Source of the DNA: Neoarius graeffei
Lineage: Eukaryota > Chordata > Actinopteri > Siluriformes > Ariidae
Direction of reading: 5' to 3'
DNA: 64,000 nucleotides
NCBI RefSeq assembly: GCF_027579695.1
Contig: NC_083577.1
Location: 58,528,241 to 58,592,240 of the forward strand
In this document: piece by piece, positions 44,861 through 55,604 of the stretch
Layout of the letters: each line of letters begins with the position of its first letter
How positions within the stretch are numbered: the stretch's first letter is position 1
Notes under the pieces: generated by a model
Seen by the model: only the letters and a program-made list of their open reading frames with translations
Databases searched by the model: none
Told to the model about the DNA's origin: nothing
Program-made: the position numbers and the translations under genes

Positions 44861-45195
44861 GGGTGGCACGGTCGCCTCACAGCTAGAAGGTTCTGGGTTC
44901 GAGTCCAGAGGCCGGCGAGGGCCTTTCTGTGTGGGGTTTGCATGTTCTCCCCGTGTCTGCGTGGGTTTCCCCCCACAGTCTAAAGACATGCAGGTTAGGT
45001 TAATATGGGATGGCATTGGGTTGAGGTGCCCTTGAGGTGCTCCCCGGGCACTGTTAGCATGGCTGCCCACTGCTCTGGGTATGTGTGCGCGCGCGCTCAT
45101 TGCTCACGTGTGTGTTCACTGCTTCAGATGGGTTAAATGCAGAGAGGAAATTTCACAAGTGTGTGATTGAATAAAGTTGTGCTTTCTTCTTTTCT
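44861..45195 (+). mobile_element. V-SINE, alternative-tail subfamily
   Basis: The head is shortened (GTGGCACGGTCGCC) and the tail reads CTGCCCACTGCTCTGGG, GATGGGTTAAATGCAGAG and GATTGAATAAAG. It is inserted in the retrotransposon reading frame right after the QRR motif. Confidence 0.85.
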
Positions 45196-45505
45196 AGATT
45201 GTTTTCATAATTATTCAAGGGAACCGGGGTAGTAACTGATATGCTCAACAAATTGGAGTGGCCATCCCTTGAAGGTAGAAGAGTTCTCTCTTGATTGGTT
45301 ATGTTTCATTGGATTGTATATCGGACTATTGATATCGAGAGAGACTTGTATTTTACTCCTCTACCTCATATTTCAAGGGGTAGAAACTCTGACTTTTTTT
45401 TTTTCTTTTCAAATTGTAATCAGCATACAAATAGTTTCTTTCCTTGGACGATTAATCAGTGGAATAGGCTTCCAGGAGATATTGTTAATATAGAGGATAA
45501 CACAA

Positions 45506-45697
45506 TTTTTTTTTTAAAAAAGATATTTTTAGGGCTTTTTTCACCTTTATTGGATAGGACAGTGTAGAGACAGGAAATGAGCAGGAGAGGGAGGGAGAGA
45601 GACGGGGAGGGATCGGGAAATGACCTCGGGTCGGAATCGAACCCGGGTCCCCGGATTTATGGTGGGGCGCCTTATCCACCTGAGCCACGACGCCCCT
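45506..45697 (-). mobile_element. tRNA-headed SINE (second family), antisense
   Basis: The 11-bp duplication GGATAACACAA flanks it (45495-45505, 45698-45708). It splits the end of the retrotransposon coding sequence. Confidence 0.92.
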
Positions 45698-45999
45698 GGA
45701 TAACACAAAATTTAAGGCCACTTTACGTGATTACCTCATTAAAAATGGAAGGTGGTTTTAGGAAATTTTAAATGAGATATATATTACTTATAGCCTTGAA
45801 CTTTAATTTTATTATTATTTTATTAATTTATCTGAAGTTTTATTACTTGTATTTGTTTTATTTATATTGATGTGATGCTTTTAAATACGCTTTATCAATT
45901 AATAAAGTAGAAGTAGAAATAATAGTTTCCCAGATAAGACCTAGGCACCAAAGCTAGGTCTGTAGCGTTGAGGTATTTCATAACTGCAAAATCCAAGTT

Positions 46000-46352
46000 G
46001 GCACGGTGATGTAGTGGTTAGTACTGTTGCTTCACAGCCAGAAGGTTCTGGGTTCGAAACCGGCGAGGGCCTTTCTGTGTGGATTTTGCATGTTCTCCCC
46101 GTGTCTGCGTGGGTTTCCTCCAGGTGCTCCGGTTTCCCCCACAGTTCAAAGACATGCAGTTAGGTTAACATGGGGCGGCCTTGGGCTGAAGTACTCTTGA
46201 GCAAGGTACTTAACCTCTGACTGCTCCCCGGGCGCTGTAGTGTGGCTGCCCACTGCTCTGGGTGTGTGTATGCGTGTGTTCACTGCTTCAGATGGGTTAA
46301 ATGCAGAGGATGAGTCTCACTGTGCTTGAAGTGTGCATAAAGGTTTCTTCTT
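46000..46352 (+). mobile_element. V-SINE, alternative-tail subfamily
   Basis: The head GGCACGGTGATGTAGTGG, core and tail ending CTTGAAGTGTGCATAAAGG are all present. It lies about 180 bp upstream of the first rif1 coding exon. Confidence 0.88.
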
Positions 46353-46541
46353 AAGTCAGGTGTTTTATGTAGCGTACTTTTAAACAGTTTTGTTTTTCTT
46401 GGCCTTACCCAGTTCAGCACGTGGATAGTTTGTTTTGATTGATGGAGAAAGAAAACCACAAGCCTACAGTAAAAGTGAGTGGGTCCAGGATTGATGTTTG
46501 TGTTCCTGTTGTGATTGATTGTGCTCCTGCAGTACGTGAGG

Positions 46542-49500
46542 ATGATGGCCACGGTCCCCATGTCTAGCTCCAGCCTCCTTCCTCTCCTCGGGACTCTGGA
46601 GGACAATGCAGCCGGTGTGTCCGAGCAGACTGATGCCTACCTTACCATAGCCAAGTGAGTGATGGAGTTTGCAATCGATCAGCTTGATTATTGAAAGGGT
46701 TATACTAACTACCATGAAGCTGGAACATATTCCGAGATGTTCATAAAAGATTACTGAGCTAACCTGTTTGCTATTTTCAGTCGGCTCAGTGGAGAAGATG
46801 GACGTCAGTTCTTTCCTTTAATCGTTAAACATTTTTCACGCCTGGGAAAAGCTTTTCAGGTAAGAACTGGCTTTAAAAAAAAATTAGTTTGCATTCATTT
46901 GTATGTTTTTATAATCTTTGTTTCTGTTATTGGTATTATTAAATGTAAGGTCTGCATTTCTTTATTCATACTTGATGGAATGTATTTTGTGCTGTCAGAC
47001 TCACATATCCAGCCAGAACGAGGAGCTGAGCCAGGCTGCACTTCAAGCGCTAGGTTTCTGCGTATTTAACACAAACATTGTATCTGGCATTCCAGGTAAG
47101 CTTACAGAGCAAAGCGAATAGAATAGATACGAATGCAAGTCTCTTATATTTCTGTTTCTTATGGGTTTTGGTATGCTTTGATTCTTTTTCAGCAAATTTT
47201 GCAGAGGAGATCTTGTTGGCCCTTTGTGCCCTGGTGTTAAAGTCCACAGACAAGAACACCTGCACACGAGCATTATGGGTCATTTCAAAGCAGAACTTTC
47301 CTGCAGAAGTTGTTGCCAAGAAGGTCTGTAATCAGGAAGTATTCTACAGGTTGTAGGTGTGTGTTTGTTTTTTTGCTTTCATTTTAAGCCATATTTGCAT
47401 CTTTGTTTTGTCTTTTAGACTCCAGAAATACTGAAGACTCTAGAGGCTCTGCAGAAAAAGAACATCCAGTCAGTCCTGACTGACCACGAGTCGTTAAATG
47501 TTGTTATAAAGTAAATACTCATTCTTTTTTTTTTTCTTTTTAAATTTGTACCTCTAAAAATAATTTTGCAACACTTATGCCGGGCGGCACGGTGGTGTAG
47601 TGGTTAGCGCTGTCGCCTCACAGCAAGAAGGTCCTGGGTTCGAGCCCCGGGGCCGGCGAGGGCCCTTCTGTGTGGAGTTTGCATGTTCTCCCCGTGTCCG
47701 CGTGGGTTTCCTCCGGGTGCTCCGGTTTCCCCCACAGTCCAAAGACATGCAGGTTAGGTTAACTGGTGACTCTAAATTGACCGTAGGTGTGAGTGTGAAT
47801 GGTTGTCTGTGTCTATGTGTCAGCCCTGTGATGACCTGGCGACTTGTCCAGGGTGTACCCCGCCTTTCGCCCGTAGTCAGCTGGGATAGGCTCCAGCTTG
47901 CCTGCGACCCTGTAGAAGGATAAAGCGGCTAGAGATAATGAGATGAGATGAGACATTTATGCCGCTTTTCCACTACCAACGCGGCTGAGCCGTGCCGTGT
48001 TGACAGGGTTTTTTCTAGAAAAATTTAGTATGAGGGCGCTCACCATGGCGAGGGAGTGAAGCGGGGGGGGAGATGGTGCCGGTTGTCCCCCCCCCCCCCC
48101 CCCCCCCCAAGCCGTGCAAAGCCTTTGAAAAATGCTCCAATGGGACATTCTGAGGCTATCTGAGAGGGAAATTGTAACAAATTGTCTGTCAACATTGAAA
48201 AAGAAAGAAGTAATCTTCTGCCCCGGACAGTCTTTGGCTTTCTTCCGCTTCGTGCCGCGGGATGACATCTTTAAATGCCCAAGTGTCAACAAAAACAACT
48301 CGCGAACTACTTCTGTCAAAAGCTCCCACGCCGGTTGGTGAAAGGTCATTTAGTCTCGAGAAATCTGGCTCTACAAGTCAGCTGACCTTGTATGTAACCC
48401 ATGTCAAATCTCGCGAGAGCAGCCGTGACAAGTAAACAACTAAACAACATGGCGCCTCAGTCTGGAAAACGCCAATTCGGATTGTTTTTGCACCGTCTGG
48501 CGGTGTATCTACTATGATTGGAATATTTTTGGAGCAATTATAACGTATTTGATGATCAGACATATTGTCACGTAGTGTTGCTGGGATGTTTTCACGGAGT
48601 TGGTAAGGGGGCGCACGCCGAGAGTAAGAGGGCGCAGCGCCCCTGTTCCCCTGTTTAGACGAAAGCCTGCGTGCTGAGTCGAGCTGAGTGGGGCTGTTGG
48701 AGTTGCATTTCGACTACAACCGCGCTGAACCGTGCTGGCTGGAAGTGGGTGGACACATTGGGTGGAGTTAGCGAAAGTGGGTGGACGTCACGTGATGTCG
48801 TTAGGCAGCGCAAACAGTGACATCAGTGACCTTTTAAGCAGTAGTCTCACGCCCCGGATAGTAAACAATAAACATGGAGTCGTTAGTGTTGCTGGTCTTG
48901 GTGCTGTGGCTTGTTGTCACCGACAACGCCAACAGATACTGGCAAGAGCGTATAGATGAGGCGAGGCGCATAAGGCTTCAGAAATTCTCGTAATTATTCT
49001 TCCGGGTTTACGGTGTTTACAGATCCCAGCGTGCTCGCGGGGCGTGTGTGGGCATGTGAGGACACTCCTCCTCACCAATCAGTGCACAGGGGAGTGTCTC
49101 CTCATGCCCCTAGCCCCACTCGGCTCGGTTTGGCTCGCTTCAGCCCCACTCCAAAACCGTGCGAGTTTTGGGTGCTGAGTAGGGCTGAAGCGAGCTGAGT
49201 CGTGCTGTTCTGAGGTAGTCGAAACGCGAGCCGTGTCGGGCTGAAGTGAGCTGAAAAAGGGTAGTGGAAAAGGGCCATTGGGGCACTTTTCGGTGTGAAA
49301 ACCTGTTGCTTGACACCTGAACTCTCATTGTTTGGACATCATATTTCCTTAGACTTTTTATACAAGTTTCTGCTAACCAAACATTTAAATGATTTACTTT
49401 TACTCCTGACTAGTAGTACTGAAGTGCTTAGATGTACCATAAATGGTTAAAGATTGCATCGATTTTCATTTCTCTGCCTCCTGATTAAACTTTTCTGAAC

Positions 49501-52500
49501 CGAGTTCGGTAGAGATGACCCAAGTATGGAGGTATAAATACTTCATAAGTGAGCCAGTTACCAGTGGGAGACACAGAAATCAACTGTTTTTAACAGTTTG
49601 AATGTTTTAATTACAGGCTGCTTGAGCAGGCTCCTGTTCTGATGGGTGAAGGAGCAGTCTTGTGGATTAAGATAGTTATACCTCTGGTGGTTCACCCAGC
49701 CTCGAAGGTGCGCTTGCGTGCGGCTGCAGCGTTGGAGATGGGAATGCCTCATCTTCTGGAGAAACAACAGGAGGTGGCTGCCATTGTAGAGCCCATGATG
49801 TCTTCTGTAAGTCTTTCCCTCGTTTTCCATCTTGTACAAACACTGCAAGAGTGAGAGAGAAGCTCTTTTTATGATTTGTGCTGAAGCTGTTTGCCCTTGG
49901 GTAGGAGGTCACTCTGGCTTGTTATGATTATTTGGGTGATTGTGACTTTGTTGTATTCTTCACATATAATAATCTGTGATAAAGCAGCTCTGTTGTGGAG
50001 GTAATTTTTCTTTAATTTATTTATAAAACAAACTGAATGGCTTTTCAAATATTGTATTTCGGTAATATAAACATTAGTGCTGGGATATGTTTTGGAAAAA
50101 GTAATTGGCACTGGTTGTCTAGGGTGAGTGTCCATTAGGGTTGATCTGGTACAGTACCTGGTATTTTAGAACGGTAACGGTACTAGTTCAGTACCAATTC
50201 AGTAAATAAATATTCAGACAAACTGATGAAATTAATAAACCTCAACAGTTGTATGGTTTAAACATTCAGATTCTGTAAAGCCGCTTTGGGACAATGTCTA
50301 TTGTTAAAGCGCTATACAAACTTGACTTGACTTAAACACTGCATTGAAGGAGTGACTTCCTGCTTCTGTCTGTGTGGGGGACAGGTGTAGAAAGGAGCAG
50401 TTATTCACCCCTTTCACAAATCCCACAATCCACTGCGCAGTTGGGAACTGCTGGTGGCCAGCTCCAGGCTGCTGATAACGATACAAAAACCAATATTGGG
50501 CTATATAATCAGTTTTGATGTTCAAATATCGCATGTTCAAACATGACAGGTTTACATGGTCTTTTAGATTTTTTTTTTCCAAGATTAATACTGCTCGAAA
50601 TGATTGCACGTTTACAATTTGTCATCAATGTAAATGTACACGGTTAATGTTGTTGGCCAGAGTAATGGCCCTTTTCCACTACCCTTTTTCAGCTCACTTC
50701 AGCCCGACACGGCTCGCGTTTCGACTACCAAAAACCAGCACGACTCAGCTTGCTTCAGCCCTGCTTAGCCCCTAAAACTCGCACCGTTTTGGAGTGGGGC
50801 TGAAGCGAGCCAAAGCGAGCCGAGTGAGGCTGGGGGCGTGAGCAGACACTCCCCTGTGCACTGATTGGTGAGGAGGAGTGTCCTCACATGCCCCGCGAGC
50901 GCGCTGGGATCTGTAAACACCGCAAACCCGGAAGGAGAAGAATTACGAGAATTTCTGAAGCCTTATGCGCCTCGCCTCATCTATACACTCTTGCCAGTAT
51001 CTGTCCGCGTTGTCGGTGACAACAAGCCACAGCACCAAGACCAGCAACACTAACGACTCCATGTCCTCCATGTTTATTGTTTACTATCCGGGTCGTGAGA
51101 CTACCGCTTAAAAGCTCACTGATGTCACTGTTTGCGCTGCTTAACGACATCACCTGACGTCCACCCACTTTCACTAACTCCACCCAATGTGTCCACCCAC
51201 TTTCAGCCAGCACGGTTCAGCGCGGTTGTAGTCGAAATGCAACTCCAACAGCCCCGCTCAGCCCGACTCAGCACGGCACGGCTCAGCCCGACTCAGCCGC
51301 GTTTGTAGTGGAAAAGCGGCATTATAGTGCTGAGTAGTTGGAACATGTATTTCGTGTAAACGGTGTAGAGTGAAAGTGTATGGGCGATAATATAAGGATA
51401 ACCGATTAAAAGCTTCTGTAATTTTTTTGTCATCACAGTGGAACCAATAACTAGACATATAAAAGCAATCTAATAACATCACATTTCAGCTTGCATCCAA
51501 TATTTGAACATCGAAACTGATGACATTTACATTTATATCAAATTGTAAATGTGCAGTCATTTTGAGCAGCATTAATCTTGAAAAACCTGTAATAATATTT
51601 GAACATAAACTGATTATATAGCCCAGTATTGGTTTTTGTACCGTTGTCAGCAGCTTGGGGTTGGCCACCGGAAGTTCCCAACTGCGCAGTGGATTGTGGG
51701 ATTTGTTAAAGGGGCTAATAAGTAGGCTAATTTTACAACCATCTGTCTAAGGTTATTTCTATAGCCTCATTATTCTTTCTTTCATGATTTTAAGGAGTAG
51801 ACTGCTAAGTAGTTTAAGGCTACAACCACACTAATGCATTTTAGTTTTAAAACAAAAACAGTCTCCGTCCAGATGAGCGTTTTAGGTCTGTATCAGAAAT
51901 AATCTGTACTAACGCGCCTGAAAACGCATATCGTATGATCGTTCACGTACAGTGCTCAGCGTAAATGAGTACACCCCCTTTGAGAAGTAACATTTTTAAA
52001 CAATATCTCAATGAGCACAAGCAATTTCTAAAATGATGAAAAGACAAAGTTTAATATAACATCTGTTTAACTTATGTGAAAGTAAGGTTAATAATATAAC
52101 TTTTTTTCAGTTTTACTCAAATTAGGCTGGTGCAAAAATGAGTACACCCCACAACAAAAACTACTACATCTAGTACTTTGTATGGCCTCCATGATTTTTA
52201 ATGACAGCACCAAGTCTTCTAGGCATGGAATGAACAAGTTGGCGACATTTTGCAACAATCTTTTTACATTCTTCAACAATGACCTCTTTTAGTGACTGGA
52301 TGCTGGATGGAGAGTGATGCTCAACTTGTCTCTTCAGAATTCCCCAAAGAAAATAATTTCTTTACACCACAAAGGTGAAGGCTACAAGAAGATCAGCAAA
52401 GCTTTACTTATCAGTCAGAATACTGTAGCAAAAGTGGTACAAAAATTTAAGAAAGCTGGAACTGCAACCATCTCACAGAGACGTCCAGGTCATCCACGGA

Positions 52501-55500
52501 AGTTAACACCTCGACAGGAGCGTCTTCTGATGAGAAGGGTTGAAGAAAATCAGCATGCAAGTTCACTGCAGTTATCAAAAGAAGTAGAAAGCCAAACTGG
52601 GGTGACTGTTTCCCGTGACACAATACGGCGTACACCGCAGAGGAATGGCATGCATGGATGCCGTCCACGAAAGAAGCCTCTCCTAAAGCCCAGGCACAAA
52701 AAAGCTCGCCTAGAGTTTGCCAGGGCCTATGCTGACAAAGATGAAGACTACTGGGACTCTATACTCTGGAGAGATGAGACCAAGATAAATGTTTTTGGAA
52801 TTGATGGCTTCAAAACTGTATGGTGTCGCAAAGGTGAGGAATATAAAGAAAAATGCCTGGTGCCTACAGTGAAACATGGTGGTGGCAGTGTCCTTATGTG
52901 AGGCTGCATGAGTGCTGCTGGTGTCGGGGAGCTGCATTTCATTGATGGCATCATGAATTCACAGATATATTGCTCTATACTGAAAGAGAAGATGCTACAA
53001 TCACTCCATGCCCTTGGTCGTCATGCACTTTTCCAACATGACAATGATCCTAAACACACATCTAAGGCCACTGTTGGATTTCTGAAGAAGAACAGGGTGA
53101 AAGTGATTCAGTGGCCAAGTCTGTCTCCTGATCTGAACCCAATCGAACACCTATGGGGAATTCTGAAGAGACAAGTTGAGCATCACTCTCCATCCAGCAT
53201 GTACTCATTTTTGCACCACCCTAATTTGAGTAAAACTGAAAAATGTGTAATCTAAGTTTATATTATTAACCTTACTTTCACATTATAAGTTAAACGGATG
53301 TTGTATTAAACTTTGTCTTGTCAACATTTTGGAAATTGTTTGTGTTCATTGAGATTGTTTAAAATGTTACTTTTCAAAGGGGCTGTACTCATGTACGCTG
53401 AGCACTGGAGATGCGCATGCCGTTATAAACCGCTGATGCCGTTTGTTTTTTCCAGTTAAGGGTCACAGAATAGGAGCGCGATGAATCAGGGAAGGATACA
53501 CTGTCTGAGACCCAATCAGGAAGCGAACGTGGGTGTCCGCGTCATTTGTTTCCAAACGTCTCCATTTATGCCTGTCTACGCTACAAACTACTCCAGTTTT
53601 CAAACTAAAACGGGGCCAACAGCGGTTCTAAAAGTCTCCGTTTTAGGGTCTTGAAAACTCTAGTTTCATGGGCCCCAGGTGTAAATGTAGCAAAAGTGAT
53701 GCGTTTTAAAGCTAAAACGTATTAATGTGGACATAGGCTAAAGAGACAAACAGCCTTAGTGCCATCATCAGTGGCTGGCTGCCAGTTGGCACTGTGTAAC
53801 GTTAGGCGGCTAAACTTTACAAGCAGGTGAATCTGTTGGCTAGATTCAGGACAGGAAATATTGTGAATAAGCCAAACATGGACAAAATTCAGTACCCATC
53901 ATTTAGGCAATCTTTTTTTCACTTTTTGTGATCATGTGCACCTTCTATTCCTGGAATTCTTTATACAAACTGTGATGTACGTGTCTCTCATGTTTCATCA
54001 GGCTAGATTTATTGTCTCCTCTTACCACAGGTGACTTGAGACACCTTTTGCCCAAAGCTGTAGAAGGGGACTCCACCTTCTACACTATCACTTGCCCTAA
54101 AAGCAAAATATCGTCAAATCTCACTCCGAGAGCCTTGGTTTCTCGACACGTTTCAGCAATCTGTCACTAGTTCATTCAGCAGCTGTCAAATCCATAACGT
54201 CTTCCCAAACTTGGCTAGATAACTCAAGGTGGTGTGGCAGGTCACTGGTCAGAGGGAGAGCTCTTCACTGTTAGTGTTATACTTGCGTCATGCCCAGAAG
54301 CTGCTGGTTTAGTCTTAAGGCCAATTTATGCTGACAACCCAGTCCTCGCAGATGGCGTCTGCGTAGCCCCCCCCCCTTCGCAGACGCTCTGCGTGCACCT
54401 ACCAAAAATTGTGACCACCGCAGACAGCCTCGCAGACAAGAGGGCTCTGATTGGTCCACTCTACATCCGCTGTACACGCACTTCTGCTTCCCTACTTTCC
54501 CGGTTTGGTTTGTTTTCATGACCACCATTTTTAAAAACACGAGCGAAGATGGAGCAGCACGAAGAGCGGTTGATCGAGGAAGTGAGGAAGTACGTACATC
54601 TATACGACTCCAGTTCTAGTCATTATAAGTAACCGGAGGATAAACACTCCACTAACCACACCCACCAACTACTCCTAGCGATTTCGCGACTTCGCGCCCC
54701 CTTGCGTTGTGGCAGTGAATAACATCGCGCACGCCTATTACTCCCCGCTCAACGATAAATTACAACTGTCTGCGAAAAGCTATCTGCGAAAGCCTTGTCG
54801 CAAGAGCATGCAGAGGCCTTTAGTGTGGGTAAAAGAGTGAACTCTTAAAGGCGCATTTCAAAGTATAGTGAAAAAAGTGAAGTGCAGTAATGTTAACCGC
54901 TGAAATTTGTAAAACGATGATGCTGTACTGTTTCAAATATTGTCAAATTTACCGGTAACTGGAGCAACGAGCAAGCTGTGTATGTGTTTTTTCCCTCTCC
55001 TCTGAGCACCAGCGTGTGTGGTCCCCCCCCCCAATTCTCCAAGCTTTCCCAATGAGGGGAGTGCATTTGTGGCTGCCTAGAAAAAAGCTCTGCAAGCAGC
55101 ATTTTCCCCCCACTCTCTTTTTCAGAGCACTTTGCCTTTTTTGTTCAGCTACTAGTTGATTCTAGTTGAAAATCTCTGAAATTTTTCAGAAAGATGCTGG
55201 TGTCATCACCGTCGTTCTTTTTCTGCTACCCAATCATGGGTGGTACTCCTCACCCTGATGAGAGAAAAAGAAGCTTGATGGCGATATGAGTGGTGAAATG
55301 TTGTCAATATTGTTGTCATAGAAACAAAACCCACAGGCAGTGTTTTTTTTATTTTATTTTTTTTTAAATAAATTGTTGTTGATTAAGCACTGGGATGAAG
55401 CCAGCACTTTTCTGCCAGAGAAAATGCTGTATGGACACGCACCCTTGTACATCTCTTTCACAATGTTCTTCCAATAACTGGCACTTCTCTCTCTTTCTTT

Positions 55501-55537
55501 CTCTCTTTCTCTCTTTCTTTCTCTCTTTCTTTCTCTC

Positions 55538-55604
<67 letters not shown>

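Larger units (their letters stand above)
44635..45925 (+). pseudogene. Non-LTR retrotransposon 3' part, split by two SINEs
   Basis: The C-terminal reverse-transcriptase domain starts MLSENLKWSEHVAHITSGAK, continues LYCSLIRPEMEYVNSAWYPY and RLDMIQRR, and resumes after the first SINE with HNYSREPG, DMLNKLEWPSLEGRR, then NQWNRLPGDIVNIED. After the second SINE it ends KFKATLRDYLIKN. This is the same family as the fragment at 28730 (jockey-type). Frames are broken by stops and by the SINEs. Confidence 0.75.
51950..53407 (+). mobile_element. Tc1-like element 6 with rearranged, extended inverted arms
   Basis: The ends CAGTGCTCAGCGTAAATGAG and GTACGCTGAGCACTG are inverted; TA is present only on the left (51948-51949). 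The left arm extends inward to contain an antisense copy of the transposase C-terminus, while the right copy has lost that part. Confidence 0.88.
51828..53738. mobile_element. MITE interrupted by Tc1-like element 6
   Basis: GGCTACAACCACACTAATGC with TTTTAGTTTTAAAAC at the left is mirrored by GTTTTAAAGCTAAAACGT and ATTAATGTGGACATAGGC at the right. A Tc1 element separates the halves. Confidence 0.65.

Noticed and set aside
47957-48349. 130-codon minus-strand frame as a host gene
   Set aside because: It is the transposase-like start of the hAT insertion and is cut by a poly-G run; target duplications show that it is mobile DNA.
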